Below are positions 5,891 through 6,529 of a stretch of DNA of 6,529 bases, piece after piece. The notes under the pieces were generated by a model. The model saw only the letters and a program-made list of their open reading frames with translations, ran no database searches and had not been told where the DNA came from. This stretch comes from an uncultured Bacteroidales bacterium (GTDB lineage: Bacteria > Bacteroidota > Bacteroidia > Bacteroidales > UBA932), in assembly GCA_902488725.1 (NCBI GenBank), contig CABTXO010000098.1, forward strand, positions 1-6,529. Direction: 5' to 3'. How positions within the stretch are numbered: the first letter of the stretch is position 1; every line of letters starts with the position of its first letter. The translations under genes were made by a program, and so were the position numbers.

Positions 5891-6529
5891 ATGAAAAAGA
5901 GTCGAAACTGTTCGGAAAAGGCCTACCGGGAAAAAGTCGGGGCGATCTTCAACCGCTTTCCGTCCGTCCAGCAGGTCGGGTTCGAGGATGCCTACAAACC
6001 CGGCCTGGAACACATGCGGGCCTTCGCGACCGTGCTGGGCAATCCGCAGGAGGCCTTCCGGACCGTCCACGTGGCGGGCACCAACGGGAAGGGCTCCGTC
6101 TCTTCGATGCTGGCCTCCGTCCTCGCCGGCCCGGGCTGCCGGGTGGGCCTCTACACGTCGCCCCACCTGTTGGACTTCCGGGAGCGCATGCGCATCGTCG
6201 ACGGTGCCCGCCCGGAAGCCGACGAGGCGGAAGGCATGATCCCGAAGGAATATGTCTACGACTTCCTCTGCCGCTACGAAGCGGATATGGATCGCCTGCG
6301 CCTGTCCTTCTTCGAAATCACCACCGGCATGGCCTTCAAATGGTTTGCGGATGCCGGCGTTGAACTGGCCGTCATCGAAGTCGGTCTCGGCGGCAGGCTG
6401 GACAGCACCAACATCCTCGTCCCCGAGCTTTCCGTCGTCACGACCATCGGCCTTGACCACTGTGCGCAACTGGGGAACACCCTGGCCGCCATCGCGGGAG
6501 AGAAGGCGGGCATATTCAAGAAAGACGTA
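5891..6529 (+). CDS. folC: Dihydrofolate/folylpolyglutamate synthase, N-terminal 213 residues (3' end outside window)
   Basis: FolC is a cytosolic Mur-ligase-family enzyme. It joins glutamate to dihydropteroate and extends polyglutamate tails on folates using ATP. The visible part is the ATPase domain. It shows VHVAGTNGKGSVSS with the P-loop at 63-69, YTSPHLLDFRERMRI (88-102), FFEITTGMAF (140-149), VIEVGLGGRLDSTN (161-174), IGLDH with Mg-binding His190, and GEKAGIFK, where Lys205 matches the lysine that is carbamylated in relatives. All are intact, and the C-terminal Mur-ligase domain lies beyond the window. ATG at 5891 is chosen because an in-frame stop at 5858-5860 precedes it and no other ATG, GTG or TTG intervenes. 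GAGAG touches the start codon and is too close to act as a ribosome-binding site. Bacteroidota normally carry one bifunctional FolC. The gene diverges from the PurL-like operon across a 58-base palindromic spacer. Confidence 0.96.
   Translation, partial: MKKSRNCSEKAYREKVGAIFNRFPSVQQVGFEDAYKPGLEHMRAFATVLGNPQEAFRTVHVAGTNGKGSVSSMLASVLAGPGCRVGLYTSPHLLDFRERMRIVDGARPEADEAEGMIPKEYVYDFLCRYEADMDRLRLSFFEITTGMAFKWFADAGVELAVIEVGLGGRLDSTNILVPELSVVTTIGLDHCAQLGNTLAAIAGEKAGIFKKDV

Noticed and set aside
5857..6363. A 168-codon plus-strand frame overlapping the folC start
   Set aside because: It is a frame-shifted shadow of folC. The folC frame alone contains the P-loop and Mur-ligase motifs.
5675..6469. A 264-codon minus-strand frame covering the spacer and the folC region
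   Set aside because: It is antisense to folC, whose conserved motifs are intact, and it would run through the divergent promoter region and into the PurL-like gene.

Overview
The window looks like a stretch of chromosome from a member of the Bacteroidota, most likely order Bacteroidales and possibly a GC-rich gut lineage such as Alistipes-type Rikenellaceae. Three things point there: Bacteroidales-style sequences of FolC, pyruvate phosphate dikinase and a PIN-PhoH protein; AT-rich leaders without Shine-Dalgarno motifs in an otherwise GC-rich sequence; and spacer motifs fitting the Bacteroidota promoter pattern (TTTG, about 19-21 bases, TAnnTTTG). The genus is a guess. I see no mobile element, CRISPR array, tRNA or rRNA.

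Layout from left to right. Bases 1-453 (+) hold the 3' end of a membrane protein resembling the transmembrane part of Bacteroidota PspC-domain proteins. It converges on pyruvate phosphate dikinase (450-3176, -), and the two stop codons share one CTAG. An 83-base AT-rich spacer (3177-3259) carries a good candidate promoter for the dikinase and a perfect AT-rich palindrome in its leader. Next come a PIN-PhoH ATPase (3260-4633, -) and, 17 bases upstream of it, an unusual stand-alone PurL/AIR-synthase-like protein (4651-5832, -). These two look like one operon. A 58-base divergent spacer (5833-5890) separates that pair from folC (5891 to the window end, +). It holds two abutting inverted repeats and what looks like a compact face-to-face promoter pair.

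How the genes fit together. FolC makes and polyglutamylates folates, which supply formyl groups for purine synthesis. The divergently transcribed PurL-like protein resembles the second half of a purine-pathway enzyme, so shared control is plausible but unproven. The PIN-PhoH protein is an RNA-directed ATPase/nuclease candidate. The dikinase interconverts pyruvate and PEP using ATP/Pi and AMP/PPi, and probably has its own promoter. The most unusual element is the PurL-like protein. It is a half-length homologue with no amidotransferase domain, its GKDS-type motif is replaced, and it sits under a palindrome-rich bidirectional promoter.
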